Assembly: GCF_012726295.1 (NCBI RefSeq)
Contig: NZ_JABAOB010000001.1
Span: 744,001 to 808,000 of the forward strand
DNA length: 64,000 nucleotides
Direction: 5' to 3'
DNA from: Chitinophaga sp. Ak27
Lineage (GTDB): Bacteria; Bacteroidota; Bacteroidia; Chitinophagales; Chitinophagaceae
In this document: piece by piece, positions 8,881 through 17,941 of the stretch
How positions within the stretch are numbered: position 1 is the first letter of the stretch
Layout of the letters: the number at the start of each line of letters is the position of its first letter
The notes under the pieces: generated by a model
What the model saw: only the letters and a program-made list of their open reading frames with translations
Told to the model about the DNA's origin: nothing
Database searches by the model: none
Position numbers and translations under genes: made by a program

Positions 8881-11034
8881 TTAATAGTCTGCCACACAGC
8901 GGAATCCTAGCGTACCGGCACGATCCATACCAGGCGATAGCAACAGGTATTTTCCATACTGTGTCAGTTGCTGCGCCTGTGGAAAATACCAATAAGACGT
9001 TTGCGGGTGATAGTAACTACCTCCTTTCAGCACGGCCGAACGGGTATGCGCGTCGGTGTATTCATCGGTCCACTGCCATACATGGCCGGTAAGTGCCATC
9101 ACGCCAAAGGGACTGGCGCCTGCCGGGTACGCATTGACGAAAGGTGGCGGATTCCGCTCCCGGCTGGTATCAGCCGGCGGGATACGGCTGGAATCGGCGG
9201 TCATGCCCCAGGGATACAACCGTTTGTCGTTGCCCTGGGCGGCATATTGCCATTCCCATTCATGCGGGAGCCTTTTCCCGGCCCAGGCAGCATAAGCCCT
9301 GGCATCTTCTATGCTTACCCACGTTACCGGGCGCTGCTCCCATCCGGCGGGATAAGTGCCCTGCTGCCAGTCTTTCAGGAAATTATGATCATCCGCCGGA
9401 CGATAGCGGGTGGCATCCATAAATTGTTTGAATTGTTGGTTGGTAACCGGGTAGCGGTCTATATAAAAAGCGGGAATGGCCAGGGTGTGCTGATGGTCAC
9501 GCTGCGGATGCGCCTCCCAGGGATATTGCACCCCAATGGCATTCGGCAGTTCATTGCCTTCAATCATCACCCCATGCGACTCAAACCGGTATTCCTTTGC
9601 AGCAGGAATAAGGATCATGCCTTCCGGTGCTTGTACAGGTTTCGTTGTGGTGGCAACCGGCGTAAGCCGTTGCATCAGGGGCTTGCTATCGGCCGATAGT
9701 CCGGACAAAGGTACGCGGGACTCTTGCCGGATCCTATCCAGGAAAGCACCAAAGCTTTTGCCGGTAACGGTATCGGGCAGAACGGCTACTGCACCATAGC
9801 CATAGGCTTCCATATTGAAACGCAGTGTCACATTGCCTTGTTCCTTTACGGGATGCAGTTCAATCCCGTTCCAGACGTCGTAATAACGCCAGCCTCGTTT
9901 AGCCGCCAGCGTTATTTGCAGGCCATTGCGGGCCACTGAGTCCCTATTGATGAAAGTATACAAGGTAGCTGCTTTGCCGGGGAATGCGGAGGCAAACACG
10001 CCCGGTTGCATCACCAGGATATGCGGTTCCCACTGTTCGCTGCTCCATACCTCAGGAAACTGCCGGTATATCATCCTGATTCGGCGAATGACGGCGGCAT
10101 ACCGCTCCGGCAGCTGGTTCCAGATGCCCCATATATTCTCCCAGGTATTATAGCCTATACCGTTGAAAAAGGCCGACTGTAAATCATCTGTTTTATTCAC
10201 CGACCAGCGGTCGGTTACATGTACCTGGTGGCGGGGCTCCAGCCATTTGTACAGGCTCACGCCGGGAACATACCCAAAGGCAGGGCTGCCCCATTTTAAC
10301 CAATAATAACCCCAGCTCATCGTATTCCAGGCTACCATCTTCAGGTCGCCGATATGTATTTCGGGTTGTAATACCAGTGGATACCCCATACGGGTATACG
10401 CTTCTTTAAAATCGAATGTTACGCCATTCATGGTATCGCCATTCAGTCCGTCAGCGCCCAGCTCCTTCATTTCTTCGGTGAGTGCAGCGGCCATGGGAAT
10501 GGTTATTTTACGGGTGCCATGATCCCAGATCATAATGGGAAAGAACACCCGCACACCGCGTTGATGAAAGTCACGGATCATTTGCTTCACCGCCTCTTTT
10601 CCCCCGGGTAAGTCTGCCACGAGGTCAAATTGGTTGCGGTTATCAATCCCTATATTAGGATAGGTGGGCCATATTAATACAGCATCCAGTCCTCCATACC
10701 GTTTTTCGAGATCGTCCAGAAAGCGACCTACGGTATATTCCCGGTTCACCGGGTCATACAGGTAGCGGTCATGTGCCATGATCTGCGCATACATAAACGT
10801 AGTGCTGACCCAGCTGAGTTCCTTCCTGTTATATTCGCTACCGCTATATTGCAGCCTGTCTTTTTCGTGTAGCCGCCACTGTTGTATAGAATCTAACCAT
10901 TGGGCCCTTTGTGAGGGGGATTCGGGGCCGGCAATGAGTTCTGACTCTGCTCCCTGTAACCTGATCTGCTGCGCAGTGAGGGCTGCGGGCAACAGTAAGG
11001 CGGCAACACCTAATACTTGTGCGATTTTTTTCAT
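8881..11034 (-). CDS. Secreted TIM-barrel glycosidase-like protein fused to a SUMF1/FGE-like domain
   Basis: 717 residues. Signal peptide MKKIAQVLGVAALLLPAALT, then a glycosidase-like barrel at about 60-430 (YGGLDAVLIWPTYPNIG, GVRVFFPIMIWDHGT, GADGLNGDTMNGVTFDF, NGIGYNTWENIWGIW) and a C-terminal sulfatase-modifying-factor domain at about 475-717 (PEGMILIPA, FYIDRYPVTNQQFKQFM, GKRLPHEWEWQYAA, GHVWQWTDEY, GTLGFRCVAD). True formylglycine-generating enzymes carry two active-site cysteines shortly after the K-G-G-S-Y block. Here that stretch reads KGGSYYHPQTSYWYF and has no Cys, so formylglycine formation is unlikely; the domain may bind ligand or support another chemistry. The gene lies 24 bp after the sugar isomerase-like gene. 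Confidence 0.78.
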   Translation of the reverse strand: MKKIAQVLGVAALLLPAALTAQQIRLQGAESELIAGPESPSQRAQWLDSIQQWRLHEKDRLQYSGSEYNRKELSWVSTTFMYAQIMAHDRYLYDPVNREYTVGRFLDDLEKRYGGLDAVLIWPTYPNIGIDNRNQFDLVADLPGGKEAVKQMIRDFHQRGVRVFFPIMIWDHGTRKITIPMAAALTEEMKELGADGLNGDTMNGVTFDFKEAYTRMGYPLVLQPEIHIGDLKMVAWNTMSWGYYWLKWGSPAFGYVPGVSLYKWLEPRHQVHVTDRWSVNKTDDLQSAFFNGIGYNTWENIWGIWNQLPERYAAVIRRIRMIYRQFPEVWSSEQWEPHILVMQPGVFASAFPGKAATLYTFINRDSVARNGLQITLAAKRGWRYYDVWNGIELHPVKEQGNVTLRFNMEAYGYGAVAVLPDTVTGKSFGAFLDRIRQESRVPLSGLSADSKPLMQRLTPVATTTKPVQAPEGMILIPAAKEYRFESHGVMIEGNELPNAIGVQYPWEAHPQRDHQHTLAIPAFYIDRYPVTNQQFKQFMDATRYRPADDHNFLKDWQQGTYPAGWEQRPVTWVSIEDARAYAAWAGKRLPHEWEWQYAAQGNDKRLYPWGMTADSSRIPPADTSRERNPPPFVNAYPAGASPFGVMALTGHVWQWTDEYTDAHTRSAVLKGGSYYHPQTSYWYFPQAQQLTQYGKYLLLSPGMDRAGTLGFRCVADY

Positions 11035-11058
11035 TGAATAGTGTAAGATTTAATTTGA

Positions 11059-11973
11059 CTAATACCCCCATTTTTTCATTACCTGTAAATCAATTTTTAC
11101 AGCATCCAATGGCGCCTGTCCCTGGTAGGATTCCTGCTCTATAATAAAGTAGCGGGTACCTCCTGACTGCTTGCCCAGGTCGATCACTTCCTTCACCGGG
11201 ATCACGCCTTTGCCCAGTACCGTGCTTTCATAGCTGCTTCCCATTTCGCCTTTGGCGCTCTTAATTTCATCCTTCACATGCATGAGCTCAAAGCGGCCGG
11301 GATATTTTTTGATAATATCCAGGGCGATGCCACCCGCATGATACATGTTGCCGATATCCAGCTGCTGCGCCACCAGGGCAGGATCAGTACTGGTTAATAT
11401 CAGGTCAAAGATTTTTTGCCCGTTCAACTGCTGGCTGAATTCAAAATCGTGGTTGTGATACCCGAACTTCATCCCGGAGCGTTTACACAGGGCGCCGCTT
11501 TTGTTAAAAACATCCATGTAAGCTTTGAAATCGTCGTAATTTTTACGGAGACTTTCATCCAGCCAGGGACTGATCACGAAATGCTGACCTACTGTGGCAG
11601 CATCTTCCACCGTGTATTTCCATTCATCGGTAAAATCTTTTTTCGTCGTATCCCAGTGTTCTTTGCGCATCACCGTATGACCGCTGGGCATAGACAAGCC
11701 CAGGTCGCTGAGCCGTTTTTTAAATTCTGTAGCGCTGTAGCCATAAAATTTCCGGTTGCTGTAGCCGGCATGTTCTACATACTTATATCCCATGGCGGCC
11801 AGCTGTTTGAGGGTGCCGGCGGGATCCTTCTTCATATCCTCGCGGATAGAATACAGTTGTATGCCTAATACGGGCTTCGATGCGGCGGCTGCCAGCAACG
11901 ACTTAGGCAGCAGCGCAGTGCCGGCAATGGCCAGGCTTCCTTTTAACAGAAAATTTCTCCTTGAAATTTGCAT
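11059..11973 (-). CDS. Sugar phosphate isomerase/epimerase-like protein (AP-endonuclease 2 fold), Tat-exported
   Basis: 304 residues. The N terminus MQISRRNFLLKGSLAIAG carries a twin-arginine motif (S-R-R-N-F-L) and a hydrophobic core, so export is predicted through Tat, consistent with folding around a metal in the cytoplasm. The rest is a xylose-isomerase-like TIM barrel: LGIQLYSIREDM, GYKYVEHAGYS, FGYHNHDFEF, VAQQLDIGNMYHAGG, LMHVKDEIKS and FIIEQESYQG, with His/Glu/Asp residues placed as metal ligands for the family. Such exported members often accompany oxidoreductases and hydrolases of unusual sugars. Spacing to the PQQ dehydrogenase upstream is 43 bp and to the SUMF1 protein downstream 24 bp, which suggests one operon. 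Confidence 0.85.
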   Translation of the reverse strand: MQISRRNFLLKGSLAIAGTALLPKSLLAAAASKPVLGIQLYSIREDMKKDPAGTLKQLAAMGYKYVEHAGYSNRKFYGYSATEFKKRLSDLGLSMPSGHTVMRKEHWDTTKKDFTDEWKYTVEDAATVGQHFVISPWLDESLRKNYDDFKAYMDVFNKSGALCKRSGMKFGYHNHDFEFSQQLNGQKIFDLILTSTDPALVAQQLDIGNMYHAGGIALDIIKKYPGRFELMHVKDEIKSAKGEMGSSYESTVLGKGVIPVKEVIDLGKQSGGTRYFIIEQESYQGQAPLDAVKIDLQVMKKWGY

Positions 11974-12016
11974 AGTAACAGATATTTAAATGTGGATGGA
12001 TATTTTTTTTTGTTAA

Positions 12017-14140
12017 TTACAGCGAAAAAGCGAGATAGGTATCCCCGGAGGGTTTTCCCAGTTTACCGCCCCCGCAGCTGATCACCACGTATTGCTTTCC
12101 CTTCACTTCATATACCGCGGGTGTAGCAAAACCGCAGGCAGGCAGGGTCGTTTCCCATAGCAGCTGCCCCGTTCTTTTATTAAATGCCCTGAATTTGCTG
12201 TCGGCAGTAGCAGCAATAAACAGCAGGCCGCCGGCGGTAACTACCGGGCCTCCATAATTTTCGGTGCCGCTATGAATACCCCTGGCTTTCAGCTCCGGGT
12301 AATCACCCAGCGTATCTTTCCACAGCAGTTTCCCGGTATTCAGGTCAATGGCGCTGAGGGTGCCCCAGGGAGGCGATACGGCAGGATAACCTTCTTTCGT
12401 TAAAAATTTATTGTAACCAGTGGCCCGGTAAGGTAAATCTACATACGGATCTGACTTTTTCTGCACGGCCACAAAAGTGCTTTGCTGCTGCGTTTTCAGG
12501 TCGAGGATAAAAGTAGCCAGGGCGTGTTTTTCGCTACTGTCGAGCTGTTTGAAGGCGGGCATCATTCTTCTCCCGGCATCTACCAGCTGTGTAAATCCTT
12601 TTTCATCATAGCGTTGATGAATGTCCAGGAGTGAAGGGAAATTACCACCTCCTTTTCGCTCCGGTCCATGGCAAACCATACAGTGAGCAGTATACAGGCG
12701 TTTGCCGGCTTGTAGTTGCGTTTCTTTGCCAGCAACGGGCTTTGCATCGGCATCTACCATGGTGAGCACCCAGGGCATTTCATTAGCGTTTACATACAGG
12801 ATGCCGGTGGCCGGATCAGCGGCAGGGCCACCCCATTCCGAGCCGCCATCAAATCCCGGAAAAATAACGGTGCCCTGTCGGGAGGGAGGCATAAAAAGAT
12901 GGCCTTTCTTATAGGAGGCGAGCCGCGCCCGGATATCTGCATAAGACGCGTCGGATACCAGGTGGTTCAGGTCCTGTTCCTCCAGCGACTGACGTACAAA
13001 AGGTGCGAAAAAAGTGGGTACTGGCTGTGTAGGCGATAGCAGTTCTCCCGGCAATGCCGTATCTCCCGGTACAGGCGTTTCCGTAACCGGGTACAGGGGT
13101 AGACCGGTTTTCTTATCCAGCAGGAAGATAAAGCCAGTTTTGGTTACCTGCACTACCGCATCAATAGGCTTCCCCTCTTTTTTAACCGTTAGCAACATGG
13201 GTGCAGTAGGCAGATCCCGGTCCCATACATCATGATGTACTGTTTGATAATGCCAGATACGCTTCCCCGTGGCTGCATCCAGGGCCAGTACACAGTTGGC
13301 AAACAAGTTATTTCCCTTTCTCTTACCACCATAAAAATCATAAGATGCCGACCCGATAGGTGCATATACTACCCCGTTTTGCTCATCCAGGCTGAAACCG
13401 GCCCATGCATTGGCGCCACCGGTATGCCGCCAGGCGGCGGTGTCCTGCCAGGACTCATATCCAGGCTCTCCAGGCTGAGGAATGGTATGGAATATCCATT
13501 TCCGTCGACCACTGTGTACATCATACGCCCGGATATAACCTGGCGCACCACCCGCTTCTTCCGATACCCGGGTGCCGATAATGATCAGGTCTTTATAAAT
13601 AATGCCGGGCGTGGTGGAGGTTATATACATCCCATCCATATTCCATCCCATATCCCGGTGCAGGTCTACAAAGCCGCTATCCGCAAAAGTTGTAATAGGC
13701 CGGCCAGTGGCGGCATTGATACAGTATAACCTGGCACCTACTGTATAAAACAGGCGTTGATCAGAGGAGCCATTATCATAAAATGCCACGCCCCGGCAGG
13801 TGTTGGAAGGCCTGGTATGCGGATCAAAGACCCACATCTCCTTGCCGGTGGCGGCATCTACCGCAAATAATTTCAACCCCGCAGAAACGCCGTATAGCCG
13901 GTCATCCACTACTATGGGGTTTACCTGCATCTGCGTCATTTCTTTCGCATCGCCGGTATGATAGGCCCAGGCCACTTTCAGCAGTGATACATTACTGGTG
14001 TCGAGCGCCGTTAACGAGCTGTAATGGATATTTTCTTTACTTCCGCCATATACCTGCCAGGTATGATGCGACTTATCTTGTAGAGTACAGGCAGCCCATA
14101 ACGTGGAAAGGAGCAGCCACCGGAGCGGAGTGGAACGCAT
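12017..14140 (-). CDS. PQQ-dependent (quinoprotein) dehydrogenase with inserted cytochrome c domain
   Basis: 707 residues. The signal peptide ends in an apparent lipobox (LWAAC), so the protein is probably a lipoprotein. PQQ-type beta-propeller blades are visible as VAWAYHTGDAKEMTQMQVNP, KLFAVDAATGKEMW, LALDAATGKRIWHYQ, SAIDLNTGKLLW and RAFNKRTGQLLWETTLPA. A c-type heme site CMVCH (C487, C490, H491) sits between blades, as in membrane glucose/sugar quinoprotein dehydrogenases. The reaction expected is oxidation of a sugar or alcohol in the periplasm, with electrons passed through the heme. It starts the minus-strand run down to 7015; the fucosidase upstream is separated by a terminator. Confidence 0.88.
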   Translation of the reverse strand: MRSTPLRWLLLSTLWAACTLQDKSHHTWQVYGGSKENIHYSSLTALDTSNVSLLKVAWAYHTGDAKEMTQMQVNPIVVDDRLYGVSAGLKLFAVDAATGKEMWVFDPHTRPSNTCRGVAFYDNGSSDQRLFYTVGARLYCINAATGRPITTFADSGFVDLHRDMGWNMDGMYITSTTPGIIYKDLIIIGTRVSEEAGGAPGYIRAYDVHSGRRKWIFHTIPQPGEPGYESWQDTAAWRHTGGANAWAGFSLDEQNGVVYAPIGSASYDFYGGKRKGNNLFANCVLALDAATGKRIWHYQTVHHDVWDRDLPTAPMLLTVKKEGKPIDAVVQVTKTGFIFLLDKKTGLPLYPVTETPVPGDTALPGELLSPTQPVPTFFAPFVRQSLEEQDLNHLVSDASYADIRARLASYKKGHLFMPPSRQGTVIFPGFDGGSEWGGPAADPATGILYVNANEMPWVLTMVDADAKPVAGKETQLQAGKRLYTAHCMVCHGPERKGGGNFPSLLDIHQRYDEKGFTQLVDAGRRMMPAFKQLDSSEKHALATFILDLKTQQQSTFVAVQKKSDPYVDLPYRATGYNKFLTKEGYPAVSPPWGTLSAIDLNTGKLLWKDTLGDYPELKARGIHSGTENYGGPVVTAGGLLFIAATADSKFRAFNKRTGQLLWETTLPACGFATPAVYEVKGKQYVVISCGGGKLGKPSGDTYLAFSL

Positions 14141-14245
14141 GAAATTAGCTATTGGTTTTCTATTCCTTTAAAAATATACTTTTTAAAATAATTTTTTAAG
14201 AAAACTACAACAGCGGTGGGAGAATCTTTCGGTTAACATCTTCCA

Positions 14246-14281
14246 ATAAAAAAATCCCCCTGCACTGTAGCATAGGGGGAC
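14246..14281 (-). terminator. Rho-independent terminator of the fucosidase gene
   Basis: Read on the minus strand, a seven-base C-rich arm (14275-14281 region, TCCCCCT) pairs with AGGGGGA (about 14255-14261) across a 13-nt loop, and is followed by a run of T residues. It lies 24 bp past the fucosidase stop and upstream of the PQQ dehydrogenase, separating the two units. Confidence 0.75.
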
Positions 14282-14304
14282 CTTATAAGGTTGGGATATA
14301 CGGT

Positions 14305-15756
14305 TTATCCTTTTACTTTAATCACCAGCAGCCCTTCCGGTACATCGCCAGGATGCAGCGCTGATAAATCCACTACACAATCTTTTCCTTTCTGCATCCA
14401 TTTCACTGCCTTGCCGGCGCCCAGCACGCTCACCGCGGCTCCTTTAGCAGGTACAAAGTTGCGGATGGTCACTTGTTGCTGGTAGGCTGGTACAAAACAG
14501 TACAATGCTCCCGGCTTAGTGGTAAAGAATAGCTCGATGTTGGCATGATCGGCCGATTTCTTCACCAGGTCATTTACACTGTAATGCGCCATATACGCTG
14601 CCTCCTTTGTTTCCGGGCGTTTGCCATTGCTCCACTGCCGGCTTTCTTTCCATGGTTTGGTGTCGTAAATGCCTTCTCCGTTTACTTCCAACCATTTACC
14701 GATGTCAAGCAACTTCTGCTGCATGATCACCGGGATACGTCCATCAGCCGTGGGGCCTATATCAAGCAACAGGTTGCCGCCTCTCGATACAATATCTACC
14801 AGCATCAGCACCAGGTCGCTGCTTTTCTTGTAATCATCGGCAGTTTCCATACGGTTATAACCATACGACTGCCCTATTCCCTGACTTTCTTCCCAGATCA
14901 CGCCGGGCTGCATACCGCTGCCATATTCAGAAGTCAGGTAAGTAGCACCGTTATTTTTGCCCCGGGTATTGTTGCCCCAGCGGTCATCTATCGCTACTTC
15001 GTCTTTTACAGGCGACTCATTAAACAGCCACGCCAGCAGCGAAGGGCTATGCCAGGCGGTATCCGACATCTCCCATTCTCCGTCAGAAAAAATAACAGAA
15101 GGTTTATAGCGGGTCACCAGGTCTTTGAACTGAGGAGTCATTACTTCTTTTACATAACGCTGACGGTCCTTCAACCACAGCGGGTTAAACCATTCATACA
15201 GCGAATAATAGTACCCCATCTTCAGCCCTTCCTTCCGTACTGCCTCCGTGAGGTCGCCCAGCAAATCGCGTTTAGGCGTGCCCGTCACCGCATTCCAGGA
15301 ATGGCCCCAGGATTCATTGGCTTGTTTGTTATCCCACAAACAATAACCTTCGTGGTGTTTGGAAGTTAATACCACATATTTAGCACCTGAGCGGCGAAAC
15401 ACCTCTGCCCACTGCTGCGGGTTAAAGAGCGATGCAGTAAACTGACTTTCAAATTGCTCATAAGGAGTGCCTTTCCCATAATTCTTATCGTGAAATGCCT
15501 GCACCTGGGCATGAGATCCTTCCTGCGTGCCTCTCAGGTTGTACCAATACCATTCAGAATAGCCGCCCGGGCCTACTACGGCATAAGATGGCACCGCATA
15601 TACACCCCAGTGAATAAAGATCCCGAACTTGGCATTGTTAAACCATGCCGGAATACCCCGCTTATTCAGCGACTCCCAGTTGGCTTCATACTTTTGGGCA
15701 AAAACAAGTGAAGTACTTAGCAATAGTAACAACAACCCGATACAACGTTTTTTCAT
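14305..15756 (-). CDS. Alpha-L-fucosidase, family GH29, secreted
   Basis: 483 residues with a Sec signal (MKKRCIGLLLLLLSTSLVFA). GH29 signatures are WFNNAKFGIFIHWGVYAVPS, YVVLTSKHHEGYCLWDNK and the nucleophile block VIFSDGEWEMSD with D225. The C-terminal region (about 400-483) is a short beta domain. It would release terminal alpha-L-fucose from glycans outside the cytoplasm. It is transcribed alone: a strong terminator follows, and the upstream 230-bp gap is divergent with a LytS/LytTR pair that could control it (inference). Confidence 0.92.
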   Translation of the reverse strand: MKKRCIGLLLLLLSTSLVFAQKYEANWESLNKRGIPAWFNNAKFGIFIHWGVYAVPSYAVVGPGGYSEWYWYNLRGTQEGSHAQVQAFHDKNYGKGTPYEQFESQFTASLFNPQQWAEVFRRSGAKYVVLTSKHHEGYCLWDNKQANESWGHSWNAVTGTPKRDLLGDLTEAVRKEGLKMGYYYSLYEWFNPLWLKDRQRYVKEVMTPQFKDLVTRYKPSVIFSDGEWEMSDTAWHSPSLLAWLFNESPVKDEVAIDDRWGNNTRGKNNGATYLTSEYGSGMQPGVIWEESQGIGQSYGYNRMETADDYKKSSDLVLMLVDIVSRGGNLLLDIGPTADGRIPVIMQQKLLDIGKWLEVNGEGIYDTKPWKESRQWSNGKRPETKEAAYMAHYSVNDLVKKSADHANIELFFTTKPGALYCFVPAYQQQVTIRNFVPAKGAAVSVLGAGKAVKWMQKGKDCVVDLSALHPGDVPEGLLVIKVKG

Positions 15757-15802
15757 AACTCGTTTTTCATTTAAATCTATACGAACTCAAAAATAGCAAC
15801 TT

Positions 15803-15821
15803 CCATTAGCCATAGTAATGG
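15803..15821. promoter_or_regulatory. Dyad symmetry in the fucosidase/LytS divergent region
   Basis: CCATTA (15803-15808) is repeated in inverted orientation as TAATGG (15816-15821) around a 7-nt centre. It lies about 47 bp upstream of the fucosidase ATG, a reasonable operator position. No bound protein can be named from sequence alone. No clear -33/-7 pair was found in this 230-bp gap. Confidence 0.3.
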
Positions 15822-15986
15822 TATTTTCTCTGAGTATGATAATTACTTCCCATCGCGGCATCTTGCGGTCTCACCGCAACATTTTCGGGTACTATCTACA
15901 CCTTTTCCTATATCTTCCTATTAGCATTAATTTCACCCGGCTACCGGATAAAAGCGAAAAATCTGTAGCTTTAAGGAGCGCAACAA

Positions 15987-17012
15987 ATGAGCATTCGTAT
16001 TCCATTCAAAAAAATAACTATTGCATTACATATCCTGATCTGGAGTGTACTGCTGCTGCTACCCTACCTGGTATCCAACGCTGCCAGTGAATATAGTATT
16101 GGCGCTATTCCCGGGCTGTTCTTTTCCCTGACAGTAATCATTCACATGGCTATATTTTATATCCATGCGCTACTGATTTACCCAGCCCTTTGTAACCGGC
16201 AATACTGGTGGTTATACGTTCCGGCTGTACTCGTGCTGATCGGTGGCTCCTTCCCGCTGAAATATGCGATAATGGCCAACTGGTTTCCTGAAATGCTACA
16301 GCATTATTCGGTATACAAATTTGTATTTGCCCCTTCCGTAGGCATCTATTTCGTTAGTGTGGTGTACTGTAAAGTGGTAGACAGGATACGGGCAGAAAAT
16401 ATCCTTAAGGAGAAACAGGCAGAGCAACTCAGCACAGAGCTCAAATTTCTCCGGTCGCAGGTAAGTCCGCATTTCCTGTTCAATGTACTGACAAACCTGG
16501 TATCGCTGGCCCGGAAAAAATCTGATCAGCTGGAACCTGCCCTCATCATGCTTTCCGACCTCATGCGCTATATGCTGTACGATACCACCGGGAAAAAAGT
16601 ATTGCTCAGTAAAGAGGTAGCCTATCTTAACAGCTACATCTCCCTGCAAAAGCTGCGCTTTGGCAATGATGTCAGGATCAATACGCATATTGCTGCCGAT
16701 GCGTCCATCGCTCATTACACCATAGAGCCCATGTTGCTGATTCCTTTCGTGGAAAATGCTTTTAAACACGGTACCAGCTATACGGCCCAGCCGGAAATCA
16801 ACATTCGTTTAACCGTTCACGATGCCATTCTTACTTTTGAAGTAGAAAACAAATTTGACGACGACCCACAGTCCAGCAAAGATAGTAACTCAGGTATCGG
16901 CCTTGCCAATGTACAATCCAGGCTGCAGCTGCTCTACCCGGGCAAGCACCAGCTGTCGATAGTACGGCAGGCGCCCTTATTCCATGTAACACTTATCCTC
17001 CAATTATCATGA
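15987..17012 (+). CDS. LytS-type sensor histidine kinase
   Basis: 341 residues with four membrane helices (about 10-30, 42-65, 75-95 and 108-130) and then a coiled linker rich in K/E/Q. The histidine-kinase domain has phospho-acceptor H162 in SQVSPHFLFNVLTNL, an N-box FVENAFKHG and a G-box SGIGLANVQSRLQLLYPGK. An AAGGAG sequence sits 10 bp upstream of the ATG, unusually good for this phylum. It overlaps the regulator by 4 bp (ATGA). The divergent fucosidase and the TonB-receptor operon that probably used to follow the regulator are candidate targets. Confidence 0.9.
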   Translation: MSIRIPFKKITIALHILIWSVLLLLPYLVSNAASEYSIGAIPGLFFSLTVIIHMAIFYIHALLIYPALCNRQYWWLYVPAVLVLIGGSFPLKYAIMANWFPEMLQHYSVYKFVFAPSVGIYFVSVVYCKVVDRIRAENILKEKQAEQLSTELKFLRSQVSPHFLFNVLTNLVSLARKKSDQLEPALIMLSDLMRYMLYDTTGKKVLLSKEVAYLNSYISLQKLRFGNDVRINTHIAADASIAHYTIEPMLLIPFVENAFKHGTSYTAQPEINIRLTVHDAILTFEVENKFDDDPQSSKDSNSGIGLANVQSRLQLLYPGKHQLSIVRQAPLFHVTLILQLS

Positions 17013-17710
17013 TACGCTGCATTGCCATAGATGATGAACCCCTGGTGAGGGAACTACTGGAAGATAATATCCGGCAGGTACCTTTCCTGCAGTTAGTCGC
17101 TACCTGCAAAAATGCAATGGAAGCACTCGCCATTTTGCAGCGGGAAAAAATTGACTTGTTATTTCTCGATATACAAATGCCGGGAATCAATGGTTTACAG
17201 TTATTACAGTCGCTACCACAGCCCCCCCTGGTAATCCTTGTAACCGCCTACGAGTCGTATGCCCTGGAAGGCTTCAACCTGCAGGTGGTCGACTACCTGC
17301 TGAAGCCTTTTAGCTTTGAACGCTTTCTGAAAGCCTGTAACCGGGCCAGTGAACTGTTCCGGCTAAAACAACCGCCAGTGGCCAGCTCCCATGAAGTACC
17401 AGCCTTCTTTGTGAATGTAGAATATACGCAGGTAAAAATTGTACCCGCCCAGGTGATCTATATCGAAGCATTGAAAGACTATATCAAGATACATCTCCTC
17501 CACCATCCCAAACCAATACTCACCCGCATGACACTGAAAGCTATGGAGGAAAAACTGCCTGCCCCCGCTTTCATACGTACTCATAAATCCTGGCTGGTAG
17601 CAGTCGACAAAATCACTACGATCAAACGCGACCTGGTTTGTATCGGTGATATCGAAATTCCTGTCAGCGAATTTTACAAAGACAATGTCAACAAACTGCT
17701 GAACCAGTAA
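17009..17710 (+). CDS. LytTR-family response regulator (3' end duplicated at 30110-30234)
   Basis: 233 residues. Receiver domain 1-120 with acidic pair D8-D9, phospho-acceptor D54 in LLFLDIQMPGINGLQ, Thr in VTAYES and Lys in YLLKPFSFERF. LytTR DNA-binding domain about 130-230 (FVNVEYTQVKIVPAQVIYIE, FIRTHKSWLVAVDKIT). The gene is intact, but codons 199-233, the stop and 17 bp beyond it occur a second time 12.5 kb downstream with only two differences, both synonymous. That duplication brackets a ten-gene cassette beginning immediately after this gene, so its 3' end looks like the insertion point. It forms a cognate pair with the overlapping kinase. Confidence 0.92.
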   Translation: MIRCIAIDDEPLVRELLEDNIRQVPFLQLVATCKNAMEALAILQREKIDLLFLDIQMPGINGLQLLQSLPQPPLVILVTAYESYALEGFNLQVVDYLLKPFSFERFLKACNRASELFRLKQPPVASSHEVPAFFVNVEYTQVKIVPAQVIYIEALKDYIKIHLLHHPKPILTRMTLKAMEEKLPAPAFIRTHKSWLVAVDKITTIKRDLVCIGDIEIPVSEFYKDNVNKLLNQ

Positions 17711-17727
17711 GCTTTTCCCATTTCATC
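17603..17727 (+). repeat. 125-bp direct repeat, left copy (3' end of the LytTR gene)
   Basis: It begins at GTCGAC inside codon 199 and ends 17 bp after the stop, at ...CCCATTTCATC. It matches 30110-30234 without gaps at 123 of 125 positions. Outside these limits the two flanks are unrelated. It marks the left border of the cassette. Confidence 0.95.
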
Positions 17728-17732
17728 TTTAA

Positions 17733-17941
17733 AGAAAAATGACAGTAAGCGATCAAGATGGTATCCGCATCTGTAATATCTATAACTACATTATGCAAAG
17801 CCACGACAAGGCCATTACCAGGGAGATGCTGCAGGCCCGGTACATATGATACCTCACACGTTCTGCCGCTTCCTCAAGAAACATACCTTGTATACCTTTG
17901 TATCTAAGCTGTCACCGGTGCTTCTCCCAGTCAATATTTAA
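17733..17941 (+). pseudogene. AraC-family HTH gene fragment, frameshifted
   Basis: A short reading frame beginning at 17739 gives GIRICNIYNYIMQSHDKAIT before a TGA at 17847. The next frame, from 17846, continues the homology with MIPHTFCRFLKKHTLYTFVS and stops at 17939. Together they read as the region leading into and including the first helix-turn-helix of an AraC-type regulator (the pattern H-M-[TI]-P-x-[ST]-F-C-R-[FY]-[FL]-K). The N-terminal sensor domain and the second HTH are absent. It lies directly at the left border of the cassette. Confidence 0.7.

Noticed and set aside
14545..15369. Plus-strand open frame opposite the fucosidase
   Set aside because: Antisense to conserved GH29 motifs, with composition typical of a reverse-complement shadow.
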